Source of the DNA: Thalassoglobus sp. JC818
GTDB taxonomy: Bacteria; Planctomycetota; Planctomycetia; Planctomycetales; Planctomycetaceae
Direction of reading: 5' to 3'
NCBI RefSeq assembly: GCF_040717535.1
Contig: NZ_JBFEFI010000003.1
Span: forward strand, 442,001-506,000
DNA: 64,000 bases
In this document: positions 1 through 8,481 of the stretch, piece by piece
Position numbering within the stretch: the stretch's first letter is position 1
Layout of the letters: each line of letters opens with the position of its first letter
The notes under the pieces: generated by a model
What the model was told of the DNA's origin: nothing
What the model saw: the letters and a program-made list of their open reading frames with translations, nothing else
Databases searched by the model: none
Program-made: the position numbers and the translations under genes

Positions 1-159
1 GTAGTCGGTCCGTTCTTCGGTTCCCTCATCCCAGTCCATCATGAAGTACTTGCGGATTTCGATTTTAGCTTTCGCGTCGCGGCAGGTTGTCCCGGTATCC
101 TGAACGTAGGGCACGCTGAGATTTCGGTACTGCTTCATGAATTCGACTGGGGTCACCAT
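1..159 (-). CDS. Unknown protein, N-terminal part only (cut by window edge)
   Basis: The frame opens at an ATG on the minus strand at 159 and stays open to base 1, giving 53 residues that begin MVTPVEFMKQYRNLSVP. A purine-rich Shine-Dalgarno sequence (GAGGAGAG) lies about 7 bases upstream of the ATG, which supports the start. The fragment is polar with a charged end (WDEGTEERTD) and has no signal peptide or recognisable motif. It lies downstream of rarA on the same strand, but 222 bases and a stem-loop separate them, so co-transcription is uncertain. I do not recognise the family. Confidence 0.55.
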   Translation of the reverse strand, partial: MVTPVEFMKQYRNLSVPYVQDTGTTCRDAKAKIEIRKYFMMDWDEGTEERTDY

Positions 160-190
160 GATTGGCTCTCCTCGACAGAGAATGAATTTG

Positions 191-231
191 GAACTGCCCA
201 GAATGAGGGTGATGATCGATCTGGGCAGTTC
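191..231. other. 12-bp inverted repeat between rarA and the next gene
   Basis: Bases 191-202 are the exact reverse complement of 220-231, with a 17-base loop. On the minus strand it lies about 150 bases after the rarA stop and just before the start of the edge gene. No T-run follows on either strand, so it is not a standard intrinsic terminator. It could be a leader hairpin or a weak transcription end. Confidence 0.4.
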
Positions 232-381
232 TCGATAGCGGTTGCGATCACTGATCGGCCCTCACTTCTCTAGTGCGCAGACCGTCGAAGAATGTGACGC
301 GCCGAGGGAGAATTTTCTCAGAAGGGATTCGGCTGCCCGAAGCGTTGCACTATCGAATTGGACATCTCGGAGAGGCGTCCG

Positions 382-1707
382 TCACTCAGGTTTGCCGTCT
401 CGCTTGCGGTCGCGGAGCTTTTCGAGTCTTCGTTTCAGAATACTCTCGTACCCGCGGTCGACCGGTGCGTAGTAGGTTTTCGGGACGCCGAGATAGTCCT
501 GATCGACCCAGCCTTCTTCGCTGTTGTGGCTGTACTGATAACCTTCCCCATGGCCAAGAGACTTTGCTCCCGCGTAGTGAGCATCCTTGAGATGTTCCGG
601 AACCGGGATCGATCGATGGTTCTCGACATCATCCATCGCAGCGTTGATCGCCATGTATGAGGCGTTCGACTTCGGACAGCTGGCCAGATACGTTACCGCC
701 TGAGCGAGGATGATTCGGCACTCGGGCATGCCAACGCGTTCGGTCGCTTCGGCTGCCGAGTTCGCGAGAACCAGTCCGTGAGGGTCTGCATTCCCGACAT
801 CTTCGCTGGCCAGAATGACGAGACGTCTGGCGATGAATCTCGGGTCTTCCCCCGCGACGAGCATTCTCGCCAGCCAGTAGATCGCAGCATCCGGATCACT
901 GCCGCGAATGCTTTTGATGAAGGCACTCGTCACATCGTAGTGCTGATCTCCTGAGGCATCGTAGACGACCGCCTTCTTCTGGATCGATTCTTGAGCGACC
1001 GCGAGATCAAAGGTTGAGTGCTTTTCACCGAGCGACAGCACTCCGATTTCGAGAGCGGTGAGAGCGCGTCGTGCGTCACCATCGGAGACTTCGGCGAGGA
1101 ACTCGATCGCTTCGTCAGTCGCCTCGGCATGAGTCGAACCGAGCCCCCGCTCCTTATCCGTCAATGCTCTCCACAGCAGCTGCGAAATGTCCTCTTGAGA
1201 AATCGGTTTGAATTCGAAGACCTGGCTGCGACTGATCAGGGCCGATGCCAGCGAGAAGAATGGATTGGCGGTCGTTGCCGCAATCAGATTGACGACCCCG
1301 CTCTCGACGTCTGGCAGCAGGACATCCTGCTGAGTGCGGTTGAAGTGATGCAGCTCGTCCACGAATAGAATCGTTCTTCCGTCTCCACGGGAGAGTCGAT
1401 CCCTCGCGTCGTTCAACTCCGCGCGAAGTTCTTTGACGCCGGCCGCTGCCGCATTCAGGATTCGAAAACTGCAGCGAGTCTGCGATGCGATGACCTGGCC
1501 CAGCGACGTCTTCCCCGTTCCCGGAGGACCATAGAAGATCATGGAGCCGAGACGGTCTGCGGCCAGCATCCGGCGGAGCAGCATTCCTTCTCCGACAAAG
1601 TGTTGCTGTCCGACGAATTCATCCAGGTTCCGGGGGCGCATTCGGGCAGCCAACGGCTGGGCAGCTGTCCGCTCCTCTTCTTCCTGCTTGTCGAATAATC
1701 CAGCCAT
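382..1707 (-). CDS. rarA: Replication-associated recombination protein A (RarA/MgsA), AAA+ ATPase
   Basis: A 441-aa clamp-loader-like AAA+ ATPase of the RarA/MgsA/WRNIP1 family, which acts at stalled replication forks in the cytoplasm. The family-typical opening is present (PLAARMRPRNLDEFVGQQH, about residues 18-36). Walker A is GPPGTGKT at 60-67, Walker B ILFVDELH at 113-120 followed by the family HFN, and sensor 1 TTANP at 145-149. The C-terminal half has the tetramerisation region with SDGDARRAL and the SEDVGNADP motif. Length matches the family (about 430-450 aa). It starts at ATG 1707. It seems to be transcribed alone. Confidence 0.96.
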   Translation of the reverse strand: MAGLFDKQEEEERTAAQPLAARMRPRNLDEFVGQQHFVGEGMLLRRMLAADRLGSMIFYGPPGTGKTSLGQVIASQTRCSFRILNAAAAGVKELRAELNDARDRLSRGDGRTILFVDELHHFNRTQQDVLLPDVESGVVNLIAATTANPFFSLASALISRSQVFEFKPISQEDISQLLWRALTDKERGLGSTHAEATDEAIEFLAEVSDGDARRALTALEIGVLSLGEKHSTFDLAVAQESIQKKAVVYDASGDQHYDVTSAFIKSIRGSDPDAAIYWLARMLVAGEDPRFIARRLVILASEDVGNADPHGLVLANSAAEATERVGMPECRIILAQAVTYLASCPKSNASYMAINAAMDDVENHRSIPVPEHLKDAHYAGAKSLGHGEGYQYSHNSEEGWVDQDYLGVPKTYYAPVDRGYESILKRRLEKLRDRKRDGKPE

Positions 1708-1822
1708 CGGTCTCTGTCCTGTGCAAACGAATCAGCCAATGTACCTCACGAGTGTTTCACGTGAAACCAACGGGATTGACTGCTCGAGCGGCCGAAGCGT
1801 TTGTGGGCGCGAGCAAATCGGT

Positions 1823-2587
1823 CTAACTCGATTCACGACCAGTCAGAGTGGACAGGGTTTCCTTCGCTGCACTGGCGAGGAGGATCGCGTCGACACCGGA
1901 GGTGATCAGAGTGCATCCCCGCTCGAGATAGGGCTGGACCGCAGCAGCTGAGACCCCGAACCATCCGACCGGCATGTTTACTCGCTGGCACGTTTCCAGG
2001 ACTCGATCGATTGCTGCCACAACTTCCGGGTCGTCGAGCTGGCCCATTTTTCCCATGCTCGCCGAGAGGTCGTATGGCCCAAGTTGGATCGCGTCGACTC
2101 CCTCGACCTGGACGATCTCTTCGATGCACTCGACTGCCAAGATGTGTTCCGCTTGAACGATGACCGCCACGTGTTCGTTGGCTGTGCTGACGTACTCTCC
2201 AAACTTCTGCCCGTAGTGATGGGCCCGGGCGAGTCCGACTCCTCTTGATCCCTGCGGAGAGTATCGCGCCCAGTTGACGATGTCTCGAGCCTGTTCAGCC
2301 GAGTTGACCATGGGGACGATGATGCCCGCAGCTCCGAGGTCGAGCGTTTTCTTGATCGACGATTCTGTTCCGGAAGGAACCCGAACCACACACGGAATCG
2401 AATGATCCACAGCCCGCAGAATGCTGAGCAGCTCTGCCGTCTCGAGTGGCCCGTGCTCCCCGTCGATGAACAGCCAGTCGTAACCGGTTTCAGCGATGAT
2501 CTCGGCCACAGCCGGGTCGGTCAGTGTGATCATCATTCCATGGAGAAGATCTCCCTTCTTCAATCGAGCACGAAATGTCGGATGCAA
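1823..2587 (-). CDS. HpcH/HpaI family aldolase (4-hydroxy-2-oxo-heptanedioate aldolase type)
   Basis: A 254-aa class II (metal-dependent) pyruvate aldolase of the HpcH/HpaI family. Family members cleave 4-hydroxy-2-oxoacids to pyruvate and an aldehyde. Visible family motifs: FIDGEHGPLE carrying the catalytic His, VVRVPSG with the substrate-binding Arg, VQAEHILAV with the metal-binding Glu, and LGPYDLSASMG with the metal-binding Asp. The longest frame begins at a TTG at 2662, but the family start (x-x-F-R-x-R-L-K-x-G) fits a TTG at 2587 with GGAG seven bases upstream, so I chose that one. The substrate cannot be told from sequence; related enzymes act on aromatic catabolites or sugar-derived keto acids. 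No catabolic partners lie nearby. Confidence 0.88.
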   Translation of the reverse strand: MHPTFRARLKKGDLLHGMMITLTDPAVAEIIAETGYDWLFIDGEHGPLETAELLSILRAVDHSIPCVVRVPSGTESSIKKTLDLGAAGIIVPMVNSAEQARDIVNWARYSPQGSRGVGLARAHHYGQKFGEYVSTANEHVAVIVQAEHILAVECIEEIVQVEGVDAIQLGPYDLSASMGKMGQLDDPEVVAAIDRVLETCQRVNMPVGWFGVSAAAVQPYLERGCTLITSGVDAILLASAAKETLSTLTGRESS

Positions 2588-2683
2588 GGTCTCTCTCCAT
2601 TGGTCAGTGTCTGAACGATATGCGATTCCGGCATTCTGAACTGAAGTAGTGGCTAAGAGCAAGTTGTTGAAAGCGGACGTGGC

Positions 2684-3559
2684 CTACTCCGACGAATCTT
2701 CGACGCGCGAGTCAACGACGAGATCTGGCAGATACGGTCGGTGTTGCAGCTCCAGGTCAGAGTGCACCTGATCGGACAGTGCCGCAGCCGCCGCTTCCGC
2801 GTATCGAAGCGTGTCTCTCTTCAAACGGTCCGAGAGGATCTCGAGGTTGGAATCGTCGTCTTCACCGAGCGTGAAGTCCCACATCATATTGTTGATGAGA
2901 TTCTGCCCCGTCGCCCGGAATCGGAAGGAGCCCAGCATCGTTCCGGATTCAATCTCAAAGAGATACGCGACTCCCTCAATCGCTCCGAGTTCGTAGGTGT
3001 CTTCGTCGCTGACGCGGGGCGGTTCAATCTCGTCAGGGGAGATGATCAGGACATACTCGAGTGCTTCAAACCGCTCATAGGCCTCCCGGAGTTTTTCCGC
3101 TTTGCGAATCGATCGCTTGGGGAGAATCCGATCTTGCCCGGTGTTGAAGCTCCAGGTTTCGCTATCGTGGAGAGACGTCTCACCCGGAAAAAGGTACAGG
3201 CATTGAGCATTGCTGTATGGCAGCTCTTCTGTTTCGCGGAACTCGATCGTCGATGGCAGTGAGAGATTTTGGGCATCGAGGGTTTCCTGAAGCACGGCGA
3301 GATCCGCCTCGTTGACTCGATCCGAGTCTGAGAACAAGTCCATGAGCATCTTCGTTTCTCTGTACTTCACATAAGAGGCAGTTGGCTCGCCCTGTGTTTC
3401 GACGGTTTTAATGATCTGGTCGATGCGTGAAAGCTTCTGGTCAGCCGAGTCAGAAAACTGTTCGTGGATAGCGTCGATTCTGGATTGGCACCCGATAGAG
3501 CACATCCAGAGCATTGCTGCGACCAGATAGAGTTGAGTTACGACGAACCGCCGAGCCAT
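2684..3559 (-). CDS. Putative lipoprotein of unknown function
   Basis: A 291-aa protein with a lipoprotein signal: a hydrophobic stretch (residues 6-20) ends in CSIGC, with Cys24 the likely lipidated residue. The longer upstream frame (to 3781) lacks any family-like sequence, so I start at ATG 3559, right before the signal peptide. The mature part is mixed and acidic, with an ENxxx-free linker and no catalytic motif I know. The middle holds a stretch like a low-similarity substrate-binding or stress domain (EYVLIISPDEIEPP). It is divergent from the gene at 3672, with 112 bases between the starts. Function unknown. Confidence 0.72.
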   Translation of the reverse strand: MARRFVVTQLYLVAAMLWMCSIGCQSRIDAIHEQFSDSADQKLSRIDQIIKTVETQGEPTASYVKYRETKMLMDLFSDSDRVNEADLAVLQETLDAQNLSLPSTIEFRETEELPYSNAQCLYLFPGETSLHDSETWSFNTGQDRILPKRSIRKAEKLREAYERFEALEYVLIISPDEIEPPRVSDEDTYELGAIEGVAYLFEIESGTMLGSFRFRATGQNLINNMMWDFTLGEDDDSNLEILSDRLKRDTLRYAEAAAAALSDQVHSDLELQHRPYLPDLVVDSRVEDSSE

Positions 3560-3671
3560 AATCGGTTTCGCCGAATTGAATGTTCGATCGACAGCGAACC
3601 CTGCTCGGGTCGTTGCTCGATTGTTGTGGTCGACAAACGACGCACCGGAACTCGCTGGTTGGACAGGTATC

Positions 3672-4784
3672 ATGACTTCCTCAATTTCTGCAGGTCGAAC
3701 AGACTTGGACGAACGGACGGAACAGGATTGGAATCGAATGATCGATGAAGCAGTGACTGCTTCTGACCCGCTTCTGTCCAACTTCCTGATTACGCGTTGT
3801 CACCACTTGCTGTCGGAAGCACTTCGAGCCGCAATCGGTCCGGAAACAGGTGCGAACTTTCATAGCTGGGCGGTTTGGGGATCGCGAAAGGCAGGAGTCA
3901 CGATTCGTCAGGAGGACCGCGATCAGGCGGCGCGGGACGCGACATTCGTGGCAGGATGTGTCGGGGGAGTCGTCGGTCTGATCGTGGGAGGACTGACACA
4001 TCAGTGGACGGGATTGTCGTTGCCTGTGTCGCTCCTCGTTTGGATCACACTGGGCACGCTGACCGGAGGCTACTGCGGATATCAACTTGCTCGATACACG
4101 CGTCGTGCTGCGTCCCGAAGAATCCTCGATGGGAATCGGCTCGTTCTCGATGATATTGGCCGGGTGACAGCGTGTTACCTGCAATACGTCCGAGACGCGG
4201 AGAAGAATCCGAGTCAGGCGAACTTCGCATCGGTCCTGGAGACGATCGACGAGATGTCGAGAAAGTCTCAGACCGAGAATCTCCTGGGGCGGGCATTCAC
4301 TCAGTATGAGTCCGCTCGAGTTGAGGCCGATTTGGACAGGCGGATCGAAGCGGCGTATTTCGGAAACTGTCTGGCAATCTTGCATGAGCATATCCGTTTA
4401 CAGCCTTTGATTTCTCAGTCTCTTCCATTTCTCATTCGTAAGTGTGTCACCGAGCGGCTGATGACGTTTAGTGTCGGAGAAGAGACACTCTCTGTCCACG
4501 AGGATGTTCCCCCGCTCGACGAGGCCGTCTTTCCTCCGGCTCTGCGGGAATTGACCAATCCGGAACTCCTGAAGTTCCTCACACCACCGGAAGGCTGGGA
4601 TACTGGCCGCTCCAATCTTCAGCAAACGCGAGCCTCTGACTGGACCGTACTTAAAGAGCGAATGGGTTACATCGTGAATCTGTTTCGGACTCGTCAGCTG
4701 GAGTCCGACGTGGTCGCCGCTCCTTACGACTCGCAACAGTTCGCGTCCATTGCCAGTGGTCAATACCCGGCTCGACCTTGGTAG
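3672..4784 (+). CDS. Unknown protein with a central two-helix membrane hairpin
   Basis: A 370-aa protein. Two hydrophobic segments at about residues 92-108 and 117-138 are Gly-rich and separated by a short loop, forming a membrane hairpin. Just before it, residues 62-79 hold a conserved-looking stretch (FHSWAVWGSRKAGVTIR) followed by several Asp/Glu/Arg residues. The C-terminal half is helical and soluble. The start is ATG 3672, which skips an Arg-rich N-terminal extension in the longer frame from 3576. It is divergently transcribed from the lipoprotein at 2684-3559. I do not recognise a named family; oxygenase- or globin-like roles would be guesses. Confidence 0.72.
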   Translation: MTSSISAGRTDLDERTEQDWNRMIDEAVTASDPLLSNFLITRCHHLLSEALRAAIGPETGANFHSWAVWGSRKAGVTIRQEDRDQAARDATFVAGCVGGVVGLIVGGLTHQWTGLSLPVSLLVWITLGTLTGGYCGYQLARYTRRAASRRILDGNRLVLDDIGRVTACYLQYVRDAEKNPSQANFASVLETIDEMSRKSQTENLLGRAFTQYESARVEADLDRRIEAAYFGNCLAILHEHIRLQPLISQSLPFLIRKCVTERLMTFSVGEETLSVHEDVPPLDEAVFPPALRELTNPELLKFLTPPEGWDTGRSNLQQTRASDWTVLKERMGYIVNLFRTRQLESDVVAAPYDSQQFASIASGQYPARPW

Positions 4785-4833
4785 CCAAAATTATTTGGGG
4801 GCCATTCAGGGACGCAATAAAAAGTCGTCGACC

Positions 4834-4853
4834 CTCCGGAACGAATTCCGGAG
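4834..4853. terminator. Stem-loop between convergent genes (weak terminator candidate)
   Basis: An 8-bp perfect stem (CTCCGGAA / TTCCGGAG) closes a CGAA loop. It lies between the plus-strand gene ending at 4784 and the minus-strand gene ending at 4997. On the minus strand a run of five T follows about ten bases after the stem, too far for a canonical intrinsic terminator. Confidence 0.4.
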
Positions 4854-4996
4854 AGCCGAGCGACCTTCCCACTCACACATCACGGTTGCGTTGTTCGAGA
4901 GCATTTCGGTTTCCATATACACTCACTCGCACGAGCAGACTCAGCCTTTGACCTGATGAAGAAGTTCAAGCGAGTGCAAAGGAAAGACAACTTGCT

Positions 4997-6148
4997 CTAT
5001 GGAGCTGTCTGTAGTTGTTGCCAGTTGCTGCTGAACAGGTCAGAGTTCGGATCGTAGAAGGGATCGTCCGTGACAACGTAATCTCCGAGTCCGTTGGAGA
5101 AGGCGTAGTCGTACTCGTATGGAAGCTCGACTTCGTAGCCCGTGCTGGGGTCGTAGTAGGTTTCCACTTCGCGAATCATCTCACTGAATTCGCGAGCTGA
5201 TCGGTCGATGGAGTCCTGTCGGTACTCCCAGGATTCTTGATTGCTGCGGGCGATGTCTTCGTAGGTCTGCCGCATGATCTGCTGTCGTTGTTGTGCTCCC
5301 TTTTGGCGAATCCGGGCGATGTTCTGGTGAAACTTATTGATTGCTTTGAGCCAGGCTGGGTTCTGTCGCATCGAACTGAGGGCGGTAGCGAAGATCGATT
5401 CGTAGTCGCTCCACTTGGCCTTGGGAGCTCGCATCAGGAACATGTTGCTGGCGGTGTAGCTCTGCATTCCAGTCGAGGCAAAGTCGGTCCGGGTCAGCTG
5501 AACAACAACCACTTCCTGAAACTCAACGCCGTTCATGATGTAGCTGATTCTCGCTTCGACGAAGTCGAGATAGAGTTTCGATCCCATCGCCTCGATCTGA
5601 TCGAGTCCGTATTTGACGAGTTCTTTTCGAAATGCTTGAGCGAGGTCATTTCGGGGAGTCACCCCTGTCACGACAGCTCCCGGTCGGTAGTTGGGGATGA
5701 TGACATTCTGGACGACCCCGGTCGCGTCGAGGGGAGCGGCCAGGGGAGCTCCAGTCTGCTGCATCATCTGTCGCATGTACGGGTCCGCAAACCAGAGCCA
5801 GGAGTAAGCAGGCAACAACTCGATCGAAGCTTCCTGATTGTCGCTCACTGCGGAAAAGCTTTCGTAATAGAAGGGCTGATATTCCTGATAGGTTTGAGCC
5901 CATTGCACTCCGCCGGAGACTTGCCAGTTTCCGGGAAGCAGAAAACTCCGGCAGACGACAGGTTTTCCGAATCCTTGATTGTCGTAGAGTTTGACCTGTC
6001 GAACGTGCAGGGCGGGGCGTCGACCTCCACCGACATCAGCTGGGCGTCGTGAGTCTGCTGCCGACAGGCAAGTTGGGATCAGTTTGAAGATGGAACAGAA
6101 CAGGATGGCCGAAACGCAGAGCGTCTTGAAAGGTGGGCAAGTCAGCAT
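4997..6148 (-). CDS. Exported protein of unknown function
   Basis: A 383-aa protein with an N-terminal signal peptide (hydrophobic SAILFCSIFKLI, likely cut near CLSAADS). I start at ATG 6148, which has GGAG eight bases upstream; a GTG three codons earlier is possible. The mature protein has a beta-rich N-terminal half (GNWQVSGGVQW, about residues 70-80) and a charged, helical C-terminal third with many Gln/Arg residues (RQKGAQQRQQIMRQTYEDIARS), ending in an acidic Tyr-rich tail (YYDPSTGYEVELPYEYDY). The tail style is common in exported planctomycete proteins. A terminator for the upstream gene lies between this gene and its neighbour at 6307, so each may be transcribed alone. Function unknown. 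Confidence 0.75.
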   Translation of the reverse strand: MLTCPPFKTLCVSAILFCSIFKLIPTCLSAADSRRPADVGGGRRPALHVRQVKLYDNQGFGKPVVCRSFLLPGNWQVSGGVQWAQTYQEYQPFYYESFSAVSDNQEASIELLPAYSWLWFADPYMRQMMQQTGAPLAAPLDATGVVQNVIIPNYRPGAVVTGVTPRNDLAQAFRKELVKYGLDQIEAMGSKLYLDFVEARISYIMNGVEFQEVVVVQLTRTDFASTGMQSYTASNMFLMRAPKAKWSDYESIFATALSSMRQNPAWLKAINKFHQNIARIRQKGAQQRQQIMRQTYEDIARSNQESWEYRQDSIDRSAREFSEMIREVETYYDPSTGYEVELPYEYDYAFSNGLGDYVVTDDPFYDPNSDLFSSNWQQLQTAP

Positions 6149-6252
6149 TGGATTCACTCCGAAGAGGGTTGAAGGTGAGGTCCCACCCAGTACAGCCAGC
6201 TGCCGCGAGTGTGACAGGCAATTCGGAAAAAGTTCTGAACCGGGCTGCGCAC

Positions 6253-6288
6253 AAAAAAAGCCCCCGCATCCGTCGGATGCAGGGGCTT
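6253..6288 (-). terminator. Rho-independent terminator of the gene at 6307-7494
   Basis: On the minus strand, a strong GC-rich hairpin (AAGCCCCTGCATCCGA / TCGGATGC-GGGGGCTT, about 6258-6288) is followed at once by seven T (6253-6259). It starts 19 bases after the stop at 6307. This is a textbook intrinsic terminator. Confidence 0.92.
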
Positions 6289-6306
6289 GCCGGAGTTCAC
6301 TTCGGT

Positions 6307-7494
6307 TTAGCCTTTGTGGAAGGCCATGGTCGTTCCAAGTTCAGGAAACTGTACGAAGAGCATTCCATTTTCGAACCAGAAAGGAAGCTGCTGAGGTCCG
6401 TCTCCGCCGTTCAGGAACAGTGTGTTGCCTTGAACCTGGAAGCTTCCGTTGTCGTTCTCTTGTGAGCGTTGTCCGTATCCGTCGACTGTCACCATCTGCA
6501 GAGCGAATTGGCCTTGGGCGTTGAAGGTCACTCCGATGTACAACTGCACTCCGTTGACGGTGTCCTGCAAGTACCATTGTCCGACGACTGGATTGTTCTG
6601 GGCAGGATTGTTGTTTCCGAATCCGCCGCCGTTGAATCCTCCACCGTTGTACCCGCCGTTATTGAATCCACCACCGTTCATTCCTCCGTTGTTGAATCCA
6701 CCATTCCCAGCGGGAGGGAAGTTCGAGGTCGGTCGGTGACCGCCGTGTTGAACAGGTCCCGGAGGTGTTGGAGGCTGCGGACGTCCGCCAGTAGTTGGAG
6801 GAGTTTGAACCAGCGGGCCGCCCCCAGTTCCTCCCATGGGACCGTGACCTGGACTGCCATGTGTCTGGCCAGTTCCGCTTCCGAAGCCGACGGATTCTGA
6901 ATTCACGAGGCTTGGCAGTGATCCAGGAATTCGGTCAGCGACGAGGTAGGCAACGTCCATGTCATCGGAAGAAGCCATCAGTGTGGCTGGTGAACCCTGA
7001 AGTTCGTTAGGAGCCCCGCTCGAAAGTTGTGGGAATCCGACGAAGATCTTTTCTGCCCCTTCGACCATGTGTCGCAGCGTCACGACGATGCGTCGGTTCG
7101 AGTCAACAATCCATCCAGCGGTGTGGAACTCTTTGCCATCGGGGTAGACAGCAATGACGAGGACAGTCGCTTGTTGAACTGACTGAGTCAGATCTTGTGG
7201 TGCTGGAGGAAGATTCTGCTGAGCAGGTTGAGCTGGTTGTTCGATGGCTGGCTGAGCAGGTGGTGTGTTGTCGCTGCGATCCTGTTCGACTGGGCCACTG
7301 GCAGGTGTTGACTGAGAAGTTGGTGGTTCGAGTCCCCATTCTTCGTACTCTGAAGCATCGATTGAAGCAGTTGCTGGTCCACTAAAGCTTGGCCCTGCAA
7401 TGGCGTTCAAAGCGGTGCTTCCGAGAGCGACTGAGACGACAAAAGCGTTGAAGAAAGAGCGACGAAACAGTTGGTTGAGTGATGGAAAAAACAT
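6307..7494 (-). CDS. Exported protein with a trypsin-like domain remnant, Gly/Asn-rich linker and C-terminal lipocalin-like domain
   Basis: A 395-aa exported protein (signal peptide residues 1-33, cut near NAIAG). A Gln/Pro-rich stretch (60-105) leads to a segment (108-190) that resembles the first barrel of S1C (HtrA-like) proteases: the motif GWIVDSNRRIVVTLRHMVEGA aligns with the family His site (His142), and DDMDVAYLV with the Asp site (Asp180). The second barrel with GNSGGP is absent. Instead there is a Gly/Pro/His-rich tract with tandem N-G-G-F/Y-N-G-G repeats (about 205-300), then a 90-residue C-terminal beta domain starting VGQWYLQ that recalls lipocalin-like extracellular domains. Start ATG 7494 has GGAG seven bases upstream. 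It is likely a non-catalytic, surface or periplasmic protein. Confidence 0.8.
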   Translation of the reverse strand: MFFPSLNQLFRRSFFNAFVVSVALGSTALNAIAGPSFSGPATASIDASEYEEWGLEPPTSQSTPASGPVEQDRSDNTPPAQPAIEQPAQPAQQNLPPAPQDLTQSVQQATVLVIAVYPDGKEFHTAGWIVDSNRRIVVTLRHMVEGAEKIFVGFPQLSSGAPNELQGSPATLMASSDDMDVAYLVADRIPGSLPSLVNSESVGFGSGTGQTHGSPGHGPMGGTGGGPLVQTPPTTGGRPQPPTPPGPVQHGGHRPTSNFPPAGNGGFNNGGMNGGGFNNGGYNGGGFNGGGFGNNNPAQNNPVVGQWYLQDTVNGVQLYIGVTFNAQGQFALQMVTVDGYGQRSQENDNGSFQVQGNTLFLNGGDGPQQLPFWFENGMLFVQFPELGTTMAFHKG

Positions 7495-7599
7495 TGTTGA
7501 ACTCCGGTTTGTGTTGAGTGGTTATCATTCAGACACTCCCCTTACAGCCCACTTCTGTAGCTGTGACACATCCGCCGAAGTTTTTCCAGATTTTTCCTG

Positions 7600-8364
7600 T
7601 CACTCCTGGTTGAGGTTCTCCCAGACGCTCGGCAGAAACTCTTTGACCTGATCGTAGAGCCCCAGTTGAATCAGTTCGTCCTCGACTCGCTCCTGCGACG
7701 CAACCTCCATCCCATCCATAACTTCTGTGACGAGGAACTCCGCAAACCGCACCCGGGCACGCCGCAGCTGCTGCCGTGTTTGATCGGCCCGGGCGGTCTT
7801 CCCAATTTTCTCGCTGAGACGTGCTGCCAACTCGTCCGAAGTTTCGTCCGGATAGTCGGTCCGCAGTTTGAGCACCGTATAGGCGATACTTCCCGGATGG
7901 CTCTTCTGGTAGTCTTCGAGTCGATTCCAGGTAAGGTCCAGAACCTGCCGCTGCCAGCTGTCTTCCCAAGTGGCTTCCGATTCGTCGTCAGATGGGGGAG
8001 CAACTTCGGAGACGTCCGAATCGACGGTTTTGCGAACCTTCTTCTTCGCCCACATATTACGTGTCATGTTTCGAACAGCGACTTTCAGAAGATCGCGAAA
8101 CCGGCCCTTGCTCGGATCTGCGCCAGCAAAATCTCCCTGCAGGAGCCGCACCATGACATCTTGCGTCAGATCGTCTGCTTCGTCTTCGCTGCGTGTCATC
8201 GCCCGAACGTAACCTCGAATCGCAGCGGAGTACCGCATCACGAGGTATTGTCGCGCTTCCGCTCCGCCAGCGATCGACTCTCCATGAGCCCGCTGCACCA
8301 TACTCCACCGGGTCGGTTGGGCATCGAATCTTGAAACAAATTCATCCGGACTCGGAGGTGTCAT
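7600..8364 (-). CDS. ECF-like RNA polymerase sigma factor
   Basis: A 254-aa sigma-70-family protein of the extracytoplasmic-function type. Region 2 is plain: RYSAAIRGYVRAMTRSEDEADDLTQDVMVRLLQGDF followed by GRFRDLLKVAVRNM (about residues 45-95). A C-terminal helical part (LRRARVRFAEFLVTEV, about 200-215) takes the place of region 4. The longest frame opens with a TTG at 8379, but ATG 8364 has a perfect AAGGAG six bases upstream, so I start there. It directly precedes no anti-sigma gene; the nearest upstream gene is the Ser/Thr kinase at 8482-11013, 117 bases away on the same strand. Planctomycetes often pair such sigma factors with these kinases, so they may form one signalling unit. Evolution with few conserved region 4 residues is notable. 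Confidence 0.88.
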   Translation of the reverse strand: MTPPSPDEFVSRFDAQPTRWSMVQRAHGESIAGGAEARQYLVMRYSAAIRGYVRAMTRSEDEADDLTQDVMVRLLQGDFAGADPSKGRFRDLLKVAVRNMTRNMWAKKKVRKTVDSDVSEVAPPSDDESEATWEDSWQRQVLDLTWNRLEDYQKSHPGSIAYTVLKLRTDYPDETSDELAARLSEKIGKTARADQTRQQLRRARVRFAEFLVTEVMDGMEVASQERVEDELIQLGLYDQVKEFLPSVWENLNQE

Positions 8365-8481
8365 GTCGCTCTCCTTCAACTTTCGAGCTGGCGATTCCCC
8401 ACTCTCACACGGAAGCAGGAAAAAGGAAACTAACGATATCGCGCTCGTCAGTGCACAGAAAAGAGCAATGCGCGGCGAACG

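Noticed and set aside
5237-6052. 271-aa open frame on the plus strand
   Set aside because: Shadow of the exported protein gene on the minus strand, which has a signal peptide and a Shine-Dalgarno site.
6790-6850. GTGGGPLV as a possible protease Ser site in the trypsin-like remnant
   Set aside because: It lies in a Gly/Pro tract, lacks Ser, and no second barrel surrounds it, so it does not rescue a catalytic site.
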